Shown here piece by piece: positions 1 to 5,851 of a stretch of 5,919 nt of DNA (positions within the stretch are counted from its first letter, which is position 1; every line of letters begins with the position of its first letter). The position numbers and the translations under genes are program-made. This DNA comes from an uncultured Bacilli bacterium (lineage in GTDB: Bacteria; Bacillota_I; Bacilli_A; RFN20; CAG-826). The notes below the pieces were generated by a model. That model saw nothing but the letters and a program-made list of their open reading frames with translations, was not told the DNA's origin and ran no database searches. The stretch covers positions 1 through 5,919 of the forward strand of contig CAKPNG010000062.1 of the NCBI GenBank assembly GCA_934168325.1. Direction: 5' to 3'.

Positions 1-54
1 AAATTCAATTTCTAATTTAACTAACAACAACTTATAGTTATTACAAGATCACAC

Positions 55-77
55 GATAATTAGATATTATCCTGCAA
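55..77 (-). repeat. Site A: diverged recombinase-site-like repeat
   Basis: The plus strand reads GATAA (55-59), a 7-bp spacer TTAGATA (60-66), then TTATCC (67-72) and TGCAA (73-77). Compared with 3824-3846 (site C plus its TGCAA flank), 19 of 23 positions match in the same orientation. All four mismatches are contiguous and fall in the last four bases of the spacer (GATA against TTAG). Conserved arms with a changed spacer are what related tyrosine-recombinase sites look like. Like site C, it is followed on its right by a hairpin. It may mark the edge of another cassette or an old element end. Confidence 0.5.
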
Positions 78-103
78 AAAAGCGGTTCAATAATTGAACC
101 GCT
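76..103 (-). terminator. Rho-independent-terminator-like hairpin reading left
   Basis: Arms 81-91 (AGCGGTTCAAT) and 93-103 are perfect inverted complements around one central base, so the folded loop would take a few of the inner pairs. On the minus strand the stem is followed by five T (76-80), the usual intrinsic-terminator form for leftward transcripts. On the plus strand it is followed by AAAGACC, so it is not a good rightward terminator. It would stop leftward transcription leaving the segment just before site A. Confidence 0.6.
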
Positions 104-237
104 AAAGACCCTACATTTTAATTTTGTATAACCTGCTTTTTTCAATACAGGTTGAATTTAATAAAACACCTTATCTATTGTTAAAATAATTGCATATTAA
201 AGACCAATATTAAACAGTTTTTATTGAGTTTTTAATG

Positions 238-266
238 ATGACCTAAATAGCAAATATATTTACAAT
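238..266 (+). promoter_or_regulatory. Candidate sigma-70 promoter for the NTPase-TPR gene
   Basis: ATGACC (238-243, four of six matches to TTGACA) is followed after exactly 17 bases by TACAAT (261-266, five of six matches to TATAAT). A start point near 273 would put site B inside the 5' leader and leave about 44 bases before the ATG at 317. The promoter lies outside the 283-3842 segment bounded by the inverted repeats. It would therefore drive whichever gene is turned towards it. AT-rich DNA yields chance matches, so this is a candidate only. Confidence 0.45.
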
Positions 267-282
267 TAGTTATAAAAAATAA

Positions 283-305
283 AGGATAACTAATAATTAT
301 CTTTT
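283..305 (+). repeat. Site B: left 23-bp inverted repeat, probable recombinase crossover site
   Basis: These 23 bases are an exact reverse complement of 3820-3842. Identity stops abruptly on both sides. Inside is a dyad: arm GGATAA (284-289), spacer CTAATAA (290-296), arm TTATC (297-301). Extended to 281-289 and 297-305, the arms are inverted complements at 8 of 9 positions. Short imperfect inverted arms around a 6-8 bp spacer are the known anatomy of tyrosine-recombinase core sites. It sits between the promoter candidate and the GGAGG of the gene at 317, so it would be transcribed as part of the leader. Confidence 0.75.
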
Positions 306-306
306 C

Positions 307-311
307 GGAGG
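307..311 (+). promoter_or_regulatory. Ribosome binding site of the NTPase-TPR gene
   Basis: GGAGG lies 5 bases before the ATG at 317. It begins two bases after site B ends, so the start signal belongs to the gene inside the repeat-bounded segment and would move with it on inversion. Confidence 0.8.
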
Positions 312-316
312 TAAAT

Positions 317-616
317 ATGACTAATACTGAATTACTTAATTTTCACTTTGTTGATAGAACAGACGAAAGAAAACTAGCAAACGATTATATATCAGGAAGT
401 AATAATTTCATATTATTAGTATATGGTAAAAGTCATGCTGGTAAAAATTTTTTTATTGATAAATTAGAAGATGAAAATGAAAAGATATTTTTCTTGATTT
501 TTGATTTTGAGCAAACTAAAAGAAAAAACGCATTAAAATACATTACTGATATTTTATACAAGAATAATAACGATAAATTTATGCGATTTATAAAAAATAA
601 TTACAAAAAATTTTAA
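317..616 (+). CDS. STAND-like P-loop NTPase, N-terminal fragment (frameshifted)
   Basis: This 99-residue frame is the front of a P-loop NTPase that continues at 613-2829 in the -1 frame. FVDRTDE (residues 11-17) resembles the F-x-G-R-x-x-E lead-in of STAND/AAA_16-type ATPases. It is followed by hydrophobic FILLVYG and a Walker A-like loop GKSHAGKN (37-44). The last position is Asn where Ser or Thr is usual, so Mg-ATP binding may be weakened. The strong GGAGG at 307-311 supports this start. The frame ends at TAA 614-616 immediately after an A6T4 tract. One extra base in that tract would join it to the next frame and give about 837 residues. On its own this piece lacks Walker B and any effector or repeat domain and is unlikely to act alone. 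It may be a pseudogene half, a sequencing error, or the product of slippage. Confidence 0.7.
   Translation: MTNTELLNFHFVDRTDERKLANDYISGSNNFILLVYGKSHAGKNFFIDKLEDENEKIFFLIFDFEQTKRKNALKYITDILYKNNNDKFMRFIKNNYKKF
605..616 (+). other. Frameshift site in the NTPase-TPR gene (A6T4 tract)
   Basis: A6 (605-610) is followed by T4 (611-614). The upstream frame stops at TAA 614-616. The downstream frame is blocked by TAA at 598-600 and open from 601 to 2826. The switch must therefore fall between 601 and 616, and the only homopolymers there are A6 and T4. Adding one A or one T, or a -1 slip on the A run, makes the gene continuous. The tract is not a canonical X-XXY-YYZ slippery heptamer in the zero frame (the A-site codon would be TTT), but single-tRNA slippage on AAA or polymerase slippage cannot be excluded. 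Confidence 0.75.
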
Positions 617-666
617 AAACAACAAATAACATTGTAGAAGAAATACTTACAATTTCTAATGCAGAT

Positions 667-2829
667 ATGGCTAATTTATTTGCTTGTTTATGTGATATCA
701 ATTGTCAATTCTTAGATAATAGTAATTATCAAGAATCTTCAATTTATGTCATTAGTAAATATCTTAAGGAATTGTTTAAAAACGATAAAGCTGTTGTTGT
801 GTTCAAAAATCTTACTGATTGTGACGAATATTATATTAATCCTATTTTTCAAATTTTAAAGACAGTTCAAAGCTTTAAGAATGTCCAATCAAGATTCATC
901 ATTTCTTTAGATGAAGATAAATATAATGATAATGAAATATTATCAATGCAGTTGCCTAATTTACCACATATACCAATCGAAATAAAAAAATTTGAAGATA
1001 GTATATATTTTACTAACATATTAAAAAATATATTTAGTATATCAAATAAAAATCGCAATTATATTGAACATCTTTTTAAAATATGTGACGGATATCCCGG
1101 AGTATTAAAGCAGTTACTTTTTAAATTTTATGATAAAAATTATAGTTTAGTTAAAGATAAATCAATTATAACTTTGGATAAAACAACTTATAACGCTATT
1201 ATAAATTCTAGTAATAGTTCTACAATACCTGAAGCTTGTAATGAATTTATAAAAGGAAAAGGCATAGATAAAGAATACAATTATGATTTGATAATATTAT
1301 TTCCCTTAGTATTTATTGAATACAATTTCAGTTTTGAACAATTAACAAATATTACTGAATTTGTATATCATAGCATATATATTAATTTACCTAGAACCGA
1401 GATAGAAACACGGATTCGAAAATTAATATATGAAAAGAAATTATTGATGTTAAAACCATTTAGTGATAAGACTATTGTTTGTTGTAACAATCAATATAAA
1501 GAATATATTATACCAGTATGTAGAAAAGACGATAACTATAAATTATATACTAAATACTTTTACGATTATATTAAATATAATAAAGAATTATTCCAAGATA
1601 ATATAAATTCGTTTTATGATAACATATCGTATTTTTCATGGGAATCTGAATCTCCTGATCGTATTGAAAAAAATTTTGAAGCAGGTTCATATTTTTATAA
1701 TATTAATGAATATTCAATGGCTGAAAATATTTTTTTACGTATATATAAATATTATGATAATTTGTCTAGTGAACAATTATTTAAAATTTGCAAATGTTTT
1801 TATGAATTTGGAAATTACGGTTGTGCTTTAGAAATAGTAGAAAATGACAAAGCGAATTTACTATCAAATGAATATGAATTTATAATTATAAAAATTAAAA
1901 TATTAAACATTTGTATTAAAAAAAGCGCTGCAATAAATCAAATTGATTTAGCAATGCATTCTAACAAATTTAATAATAAAAAATATGAACTTCTTGATAT
2001 GAAACAACGTATATTATCTAATATTGAAGGAAAAAGGCGAGAAGCAAAAATAATATATGATGATTTATATCGGGATTTTAATAATGGTGAAACAAAATAT
2101 AACAACTTTCTTATCAGTTCAATGGAATATTATAGGGGAGAAATTGTCCAAAATAGTTTTAATCTATTAATAAAAGAATGTAAACAGACTAAAAATCAAG
2201 TGATGCTGGCTGAAACTTTAACGAACAAAGGCTTTGATTTGTTTTGGCAGGGGAAATTTGATGATGCTATAAAGGAATTTAATGATTCTATAAATCTATT
2301 AGAAACTTTGAGAATTCATGAAATTTCTTATACATTAAATAATTTGGCAAACTGTTTTATGATTAAAGGCGAGTATGATGAAGCAATAAATTGCTTAGAA
2401 AAAGCCCTGTTTTATAACGAATCAAAATATGTAGACATTACTGTAAAAAACAACTTAATGGTTTGTTATGCTATCGTTAATAACTCATGTTATGAAAAAT
2501 ATTTTTATGAATTAGAAGAATATTTAGAACAAAATAAGAACACAGAAATTGATATAAGCATAATTTTAAAAGTGAAGTATTCTTTAGGTCTTGTGCAAGA
2601 TTTCTTTTATGATCAAAATGAGTCATTAAAAAACAAATGTGATAATTATACTGCTGTGGCTATTAACATTGCAAATGAATATGACCAAAACACTTTGCCT
2701 TACTTATGGTTTAAAGATTGGAAACAGGAAATAGAGGAGGACATAGAACATAGATTAATTGGTGATGAGTACATTTCGTTTAAGAATTTTAGGTTTGATC
2801 CTTGGTTATTAACAATTACTCATGATTAA
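667..2829 (+). CDS. STAND-like NTPase with TPR repeats, C-terminal part (frameshifted)
   Basis: The open frame really begins at 601. The ATG at 667 has no Shine-Dalgarno sequence, so 667 is only the first in-frame Met and translation probably depends on the frame upstream. Residues are counted from that Met. AVVVFKNLTDCDE (42-54) sits where Walker B belongs, but the usual acidic residue is Lys. FIISLDED (78-85) resembles a sensor-1 strand. CDGYPGVLKQLL (140-151) matches the G-x-P motif of STAND ATPases. About 205-265 looks like a winged-helix segment (RIRKLIYEKKLLML). From about 330 the protein is helical-repeat-like, with two clear TPRs at about 515-547 (NKGFDLFWQGKFDDAIKEF) and 555-585 (NNLANCFMIKGEYDEAINC). 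With the N-terminal piece it totals about 837 aa, a plausible STAND sensor length. No signal peptide or membrane segment is seen. Known STAND-TPR proteins are regulators or defence sensors; the specific role here is not recognisable. Very AT-rich. Confidence 0.75.
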   Translation: MANLFACLCDINCQFLDNSNYQESSIYVISKYLKELFKNDKAVVVFKNLTDCDEYYINPIFQILKTVQSFKNVQSRFIISLDEDKYNDNEILSMQLPNLPHIPIEIKKFEDSIYFTNILKNIFSISNKNRNYIEHLFKICDGYPGVLKQLLFKFYDKNYSLVKDKSIITLDKTTYNAIINSSNSSTIPEACNEFIKGKGIDKEYNYDLIILFPLVFIEYNFSFEQLTNITEFVYHSIYINLPRTEIETRIRKLIYEKKLLMLKPFSDKTIVCCNNQYKEYIIPVCRKDDNYKLYTKYFYDYIKYNKELFQDNINSFYDNISYFSWESESPDRIEKNFEAGSYFYNINEYSMAENIFLRIYKYYDNLSSEQLFKICKCFYEFGNYGCALEIVENDKANLLSNEYEFIIIKIKILNICIKKSAAINQIDLAMHSNKFNNKKYELLDMKQRILSNIEGKRREAKIIYDDLYRDFNNGETKYNNFLISSMEYYRGEIVQNSFNLLIKECKQTKNQVMLAETLTNKGFDLFWQGKFDDAIKEFNDSINLLETLRIHEISYTLNNLANCFMIKGEYDEAINCLEKALFYNESKYVDITVKNNLMVCYAIVNNSCYEKYFYELEEYLEQNKNTEIDISIILKVKYSLGLVQDFFYDQNESLKNKCDNYTAVAINIANEYDQNTLPYLWFKDWKQEIEEDIEHRLIGDEYISFKNFRFDPWLLTITHD

Positions 2830-3802
2830 AGCGTTTTAATATTGTATTTAATATCATTTTAACGAATTCATTAAATTCAATACTCAAGTGCTTACAAATA
2901 ACTCCAACTTGACTATCCATGCTTATTGCAGGAACAGTATTGATTTCTAAGAAATATACTTCACCTGATTCTGTTATTCTATAGTCAATTCTACAAAAGT
3001 CTTTAATATTGAATATATTCTTTATTTTAACACTTGTGTTTTTGATATCATTGATGAGTTTTTGTTCTAAATAATCATCACAAGGTAAAAAGATACGCGT
3101 CTTGTTAGCATGTTCTGCGTAACCCATAACCTCATTTTCAAAGAACATTTTATTGTGGTGTTTTATTATAAGGGGCTCATTCAAAATGATTTTTTCATTT
3201 CCGATAACAAAGCACGTGACATCATATCCTGCGATATACTCTTCAATAATTATTTCGCTAAAATCAACCATAAGCTCTTTTGCTTGTTTAATTGCTGAAG
3301 TTTTATTATCACAGACACTTTTATTGTTTATTCCTATTGAAGAGCCTTCTGAATTTGGCTTTATCATATATTTTTCAAAATTTGGTGTATATTCCAAATC
3401 GCTTACACTAGTTACAATAATACTATTCGGAGCTAATAAGTTATGATTTCTAACTGCAAGAGAAGAATAGTATTTATTTGTTGTAAGTGCGGTTTCAAAG
3501 GTGCCGCCACCGGAATATTTCAAATTAAGAATATCACACATAACAGGGATTTGAACACGACTATAAGGAGTATCTGTTCCATCTGATAAATTTATATATA
3601 TTGAATTTTGATCAATCGTTTCGTTATCACATGCACGGATAAGTTCATTGGTTCCTCCGAAAATTTCACAATTATATCCTAATTCTTTAATTGCATTATT
3701 TATTTTTTCAAATAATTCCTTGGTTTGATGATCATTAATATGGCCTACGTCGGTTTTACTGTCAAAATTTTCATTAAAATCACAAATCAATTTAATATTC
3801 AT
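2816..3802 (-). CDS. ATP-grasp ligase, D-Ala-D-Ala-ligase-like
   Basis: This 328-residue protein, close to the usual Ddl length, keeps the ATP-grasp core. It has YSGGG (96-100), YMIKPNSEGSSIGI (145-158; ATP-binding Lys148 and the Gly/Ser loop, compare E. coli DdlB KPSREGSSVGM), IIIEEYIAGYDV (184-195), CRIDY (270-274; Arg271, Asp273) and EINTVPA (286-292; Glu286 and Asn288 as Mg ligands). By family it should join a carboxylate to an amine through an acyl-phosphate, using ATP. The substrate is uncertain: the N-terminal GG-x-S-x-E motif that positions the first D-Ala in Ddl is absent, replaced by a DVGHINDHQT region (18-27), and the omega-loop YDYEAKY of Ddl is only loosely matched around FFENEVMGY (220-228). 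It is therefore more likely a specialised peptide or amino-acid ligase than the housekeeping enzyme. Its stop overlaps the convergent NTPase-TPR gene by 14 bp. GGAG at 3808-3811 supports the start. No convincing promoter lies upstream in this orientation. Confidence 0.8.
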   Translation of the reverse strand: MNIKLICDFNENFDSKTDVGHINDHQTKELFEKINNAIKELGYNCEIFGGTNELIRACDNETIDQNSIYINLSDGTDTPYSRVQIPVMCDILNLKYSGGGTFETALTTNKYYSSLAVRNHNLLAPNSIIVTSVSDLEYTPNFEKYMIKPNSEGSSIGINNKSVCDNKTSAIKQAKELMVDFSEIIIEEYIAGYDVTCFVIGNEKIILNEPLIIKHHNKMFFENEVMGYAEHANKTRIFLPCDDYLEQKLINDIKNTSVKIKNIFNIKDFCRIDYRITESGEVYFLEINTVPAISMDSQVGVICKHLSIEFNEFVKMILNTILKRFNHE

Positions 3803-3807
3803 TATTA

Positions 3808-3811
3808 CTCC
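3808..3811 (-). promoter_or_regulatory. Ribosome binding site of the ATP-grasp gene
   Basis: On the minus strand GGAG precedes the ATG at 3802 by 5 bases (TAATA). It lies inside the repeat-bounded segment, so this gene, like the one at 317, carries its own translation start but apparently not its own promoter. Confidence 0.7.
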
Positions 3812-3819
3812 ATTTCTAT

Positions 3820-3842
3820 AAAAGATAATTATTAGTTATCCT
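3820..3842 (-). repeat. Site C: right 23-bp inverted repeat, probable recombinase crossover site
   Basis: Exact reverse complement of site B (283-305), including the 7-bp spacer (TTATTAG on the plus strand at 3829-3835, between GATAA 3824-3828 and TTATCC 3836-3841). An identical spacer in inverted orientation is what a tyrosine recombinase needs to invert the DNA between two sites. It lies in the leader of the ATP-grasp gene, 17 bases before its ATG, and 38 bp from the end of the recombinase gene. With its flanking TGCAA it also matches site A at 19 of 23 positions in direct orientation. Confidence 0.75.
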
Positions 3843-3845
3843 GCA

Positions 3846-3880
3846 ACTACCGGCAGCAATTAAAAATTGCTGCCGGTAGT
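3846..3880. terminator. Strong hairpin between site C and the recombinase gene
   Basis: Perfect 16-bp inverted arms (3846-3861 and 3865-3880, core CTACCGGCAGCAATT) enclose an AAA loop. The hairpin abuts the recombinase stop codon (3881-3883). U-tracts are poor on both sides: three T on the plus strand, TTG on the minus strand. It is probably the terminator of the recombinase gene and a block to rightward transcripts that have read through the NTPase-TPR gene and, antisense, the ATP-grasp gene. It would insulate the ATP-grasp gene from the recombinase promoter. Confidence 0.6.
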
Positions 3881-4810
3881 TTATGTATTGCTATTAACTT
3901 TAAGTTTATTTCTCGGATGTTTTTTTGAAAGAATTTTTTTCTGAGCATTGAGGCTAACATGAGTGTATATTTGGGTTGTAGTTATTGAACTATGTCCAAG
4001 AAACTCTTGTATATAGCGTATATCAACATCTTCTTCCAATAAAAGAGTTGCCACTGTATGGCGAAACATGTGTGGAGTAATATGCAGTTCCGCATTAACT
4101 GATTTAGCATATTTATCAACCATAAAGCGAACTGATTGTTCGGATAGTTTACGGCCTCTGTTATTAATAAAGAAAAATCCGGTTTCGTTTATTTTACCAA
4201 TATATTCTTTTTGATACCTTCTTAAAGCAGAAACTACATCCCTATTGGTTATCTGTATATATCTCTCTTTGGCTCCCTTCCCATACACTTTAATATGTTT
4301 ATTTTTTAAATCCACATCATTTATTCTAAGGTTGCATAATTCATGAACTCTTACACCTGTTGCGAATAACAATTCCATAACAGCAACATCTCTCAAAATA
4401 CATTTGTAATAACACGCCGAATGTCCCTTTGTGCAAAGTTTCAAATAAGCTTCATCAAGTATTTGTGTAAGCACAGAAGTAGGTATCACCTTTGGTAAAA
4501 CTATCGGATCCCTACGCTTCAACACTATTTTGTGAAATGGACTTGATACTACCCAATCATTATTCTCCAAGTATTTGAAAAAAGTTTTTAAACATGCAAT
4601 TTTTCTTTTAGCGGTTTTGAGCTTATACTTCATGTATAAAGCCTTAATATATTCTTCTACAGTTTCTCGTAAACACCATTCTCTATTCGTACAAAAAATA
4701 ACATATTGTTTCAAGTCAATTGAATAAGCTTTAAGCGTTTTGTCATTTAATCCTTTCATATATTTACACTCATCCATAAATATATGAATAAGTTTTTCCA
4801 AATCCTTCAT
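3881..4810 (-). CDS. Tyrosine recombinase (XerC/XerD-like integrase or invertase)
   Basis: This site-specific DNA recombinase works through a covalent 3'-phosphotyrosine link. Counting from the Met at 4810 (309 aa), residues about 8-83 form the SAM-like core-binding domain (TLKAYSIDLKQYV). The catalytic domain has the complete set: Arg154 (TGVRVHEL), Lys178 (GKGAKER), His247 and Arg250 (HMFRH), His273 (LGHSS) and Tyr282 (IYTHV). The length is that of simple XerC/D-type enzymes; no arm-binding N-terminal domain is evident, as expected for invertases and short integrases. An in-frame ATG at 4825 would add five residues, but GGGAG at 4819-4823 lies 8 bases before the ATG at 4810 and overlaps the earlier start, so 4810 is preferred. 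The gene ends against a hairpin, 38 bp from site C, making it the obvious candidate to act on sites B and C. It could equally be the integrase of the decayed conjugative element to its right. Confidence 0.9.
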   Translation of the reverse strand: MKDLEKLIHIFMDECKYMKGLNDKTLKAYSIDLKQYVIFCTNREWCLRETVEEYIKALYMKYKLKTAKRKIACLKTFFKYLENNDWVVSSPFHKIVLKRRDPIVLPKVIPTSVLTQILDEAYLKLCTKGHSACYYKCILRDVAVMELLFATGVRVHELCNLRINDVDLKNKHIKVYGKGAKERYIQITNRDVVSALRRYQKEYIGKINETGFFFINNRGRKLSEQSVRFMVDKYAKSVNAELHITPHMFRHTVATLLLEEDVDIRYIQEFLGHSSITTTQIYTHVSLNAQKKILSKKHPRNKLKVNSNT

Positions 4811-4845
4811 TATAGACACTCCCATATATAAAAATCCATGGGATA

Positions 4846-4874
4846 ATTATATATGAATCTTTATAATAATGCAA
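4846..4874 (-). promoter_or_regulatory. Candidate promoter of the tyrosine recombinase gene
   Basis: On the minus strand TTGCAT (4869-4874, weak -35, three of six matches) is followed after exactly 17 bases by a perfect TATAAT (4846-4851). The start point would be near 4839, giving a leader of about 30 bases to the ATG at 4810. This would give the recombinase expression independent of the two cargo genes. Confidence 0.5.
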
Positions 4875-4894
4875 AATTTCATATAAACTAATAA

Positions 4895-5851
4895 CTATAA
4901 AGACTTCTGTCTTGTAACTTCTCTGCATGTTTTTTCCATATTATTATTATTTTCCTGCTCTCCATCAGCAATCTCATTTTCCGTATGGTTCATATCAAGC
5001 AAAGCGTTAAGTTCAGCTAAACGTTCATTCTTTTTTGAGAGTTCTTCTTCCTGCGGAAACGGCCGTTCGACTTCCGCTTTTGCGTTTTCAAGCTGATTTT
5101 TCGTGTCAACAAGTCGTTCTTTACAGCCTGCCATTTTATCCGGTAAAGATGAGATCATATTATCTATACGGGATATATTTCCGAAAATATCTGCGCCGAG
5201 CGGAACAGAATGACGCAGTGAACCTACAAGAGTTAATACATATTGCTTTTCAAAGGTTTCAAATGACAGTTCCAATTTAAAGCCTCGATATGATCCAATC
5301 TCTTTCGGTTCGGGCGAAGTCATAGCCTTACAAGCGGCAAGTATCGCTGTTCCGGCAGCTTTCTTTTCGGAATAAGATACATCTTCAATAACCATATCGG
5401 AGAATCCGTCATCATTGAGAATTGTGTTGTTTTTCACTCTTTCAATATCCGAGTTATATCCATCAATTCGTTCTTCAAAGCGTTTTATCTCCTGCGGATA
5501 GAACTTTATAATCTTATCCTCAAGAGCATACTTCTGACTCAAATGGTTCTGCTTTAACAGCTTGAGTTTTGACACCGCAACATCCAAATCCATTTTCTCT
5601 TTTATATACGGATTACCTGTTGCAAGAGCTTTAATCTCGGCATAAGAAAGTGCCTGCTCGTCAACATCTTCCGCTGAACGCACAGGCGATTTTGAAGTCA
5701 TAATCTGACCGATAAACTTCTGCTTGTTCTCTACAAGCTGATATAAATAGGCGTCAAAAGTTTCTTCGGTGACATAACTGTATATATTAACTTCGGGATT
5801 TTCATTGCCTTGCCGTATAATTCTTCCCTCGCGCTGTTGCAGATCAGTCGG
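4895..5851 (-). pseudogene. C-terminal remnant of a large conjugative-element SF2/SNF2-type helicase
   Basis: The readable frame spans 318 residues from 5851 to the TAG at 4895-4897. It opens with TDLQQREGRIIRQGNENPEV, the helicase motif VI (Q-R-x-G-R-x-x-R-Q-G). Next come YSYVTEETFDAYLYQLVENKQKFIGQ and MTSKSPVRSAEDVDEQALSYAEIK, then a long coiled-coil-like C-terminal region. This is the conserved tail of the very large methylase/helicase proteins of Tn1549/CTn-type elements, known to me from family recall and not from a search. The whole helicase core and any methylase domain are missing: a TGA at 5852-5854 directly precedes the frame. The Met at 5701 is internal to the conserved sequence and has no Shine-Dalgarno, so a start there would be an artefact of truncation. 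Codon use and G+C differ clearly from the AT-rich genes to the left. Confidence 0.75.

Larger units (their letters stand above)
1..316. other. Non-coding leader region upstream of the NTPase-TPR gene
   Basis: No gene is supported here. It carries site A (55-77), a minus-strand terminator-like hairpin (76-103), a promoter candidate (238-266), site B (283-305) and a ribosome binding site (307-311), each listed separately. A weak 6-bp inverted repeat with a 12-base loop lies at 130-153 (AACCTG and CAGGTT); it could form a small leader hairpin only if transcription starts further left. The first 54 bases hold only a short open stretch ending in TAG at 35-37, which could be the tail of a gene from the left but has no supporting similarity. 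Nothing recognisable was found in 154-237. Confidence 0.6.

Noticed and set aside
283..305. Site B/C as merely a shared operator or promoter of the two genes
   Set aside because: Possible in principle, but exact 23-bp identity ending abruptly on both sides, only in inverted orientation and next to a recombinase, is better explained by strand exchange. No good -35/-10 pair is contained in the repeat; on the right side the best is TTGCAG with TTTTAT, which is weak.
605..614. Canonical programmed -1 frameshift signal
   Set aside because: In the zero frame the tract reads AAA AAA TTT and does not satisfy X-XXY-YYZ. No convincing downstream stem or upstream Shine-Dalgarno stimulator was seen.
667..729. 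Independent start of a separate TPR gene at the ATG at 667
   Set aside because: There is no Shine-Dalgarno upstream. The frame is open and protein-like from 601, and the upstream piece supplies the missing Walker A half of the same fold.
867..3446. Short open frames antisense to, or in other frames of, the NTPase-TPR and ATP-grasp genes
   Set aside because: They lie wholly within well-supported genes, lack ribosome binding sites and show no recognisable motifs.
2816..3802. Vancomycin-resistance (Van-type) ligase
   Set aside because: No VanH, VanX or VanRS-like genes are nearby, and the N-terminal Ddl/Van substrate motif is absent.
283..3842. Terminal inverted repeats of a transposon or IS carrying two cargo genes
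   Set aside because: No transposase lies between the repeats and no flanking target duplication is visible (AATAA against GCAAC). The repeats have an internal arm-spacer-arm dyad and a third directly oriented relative, which fits site-specific recombination better.
4882..4901. A fourth recombinase site around CTAATAA at 4888-4894
   Set aside because: Only the 7-bp spacer sequence matches; the flanking arms (TATAAA and CTATAAA) do not form the GGATAA/TTATC pair. Chance is likely in AT-rich DNA.
4895..5701. Complete 268-residue gene starting at the Met at 5701
   Set aside because: The same frame continues upstream as recognisable helicase motif VI and linker sequence to 5851, so the Met is internal to a truncated larger protein.
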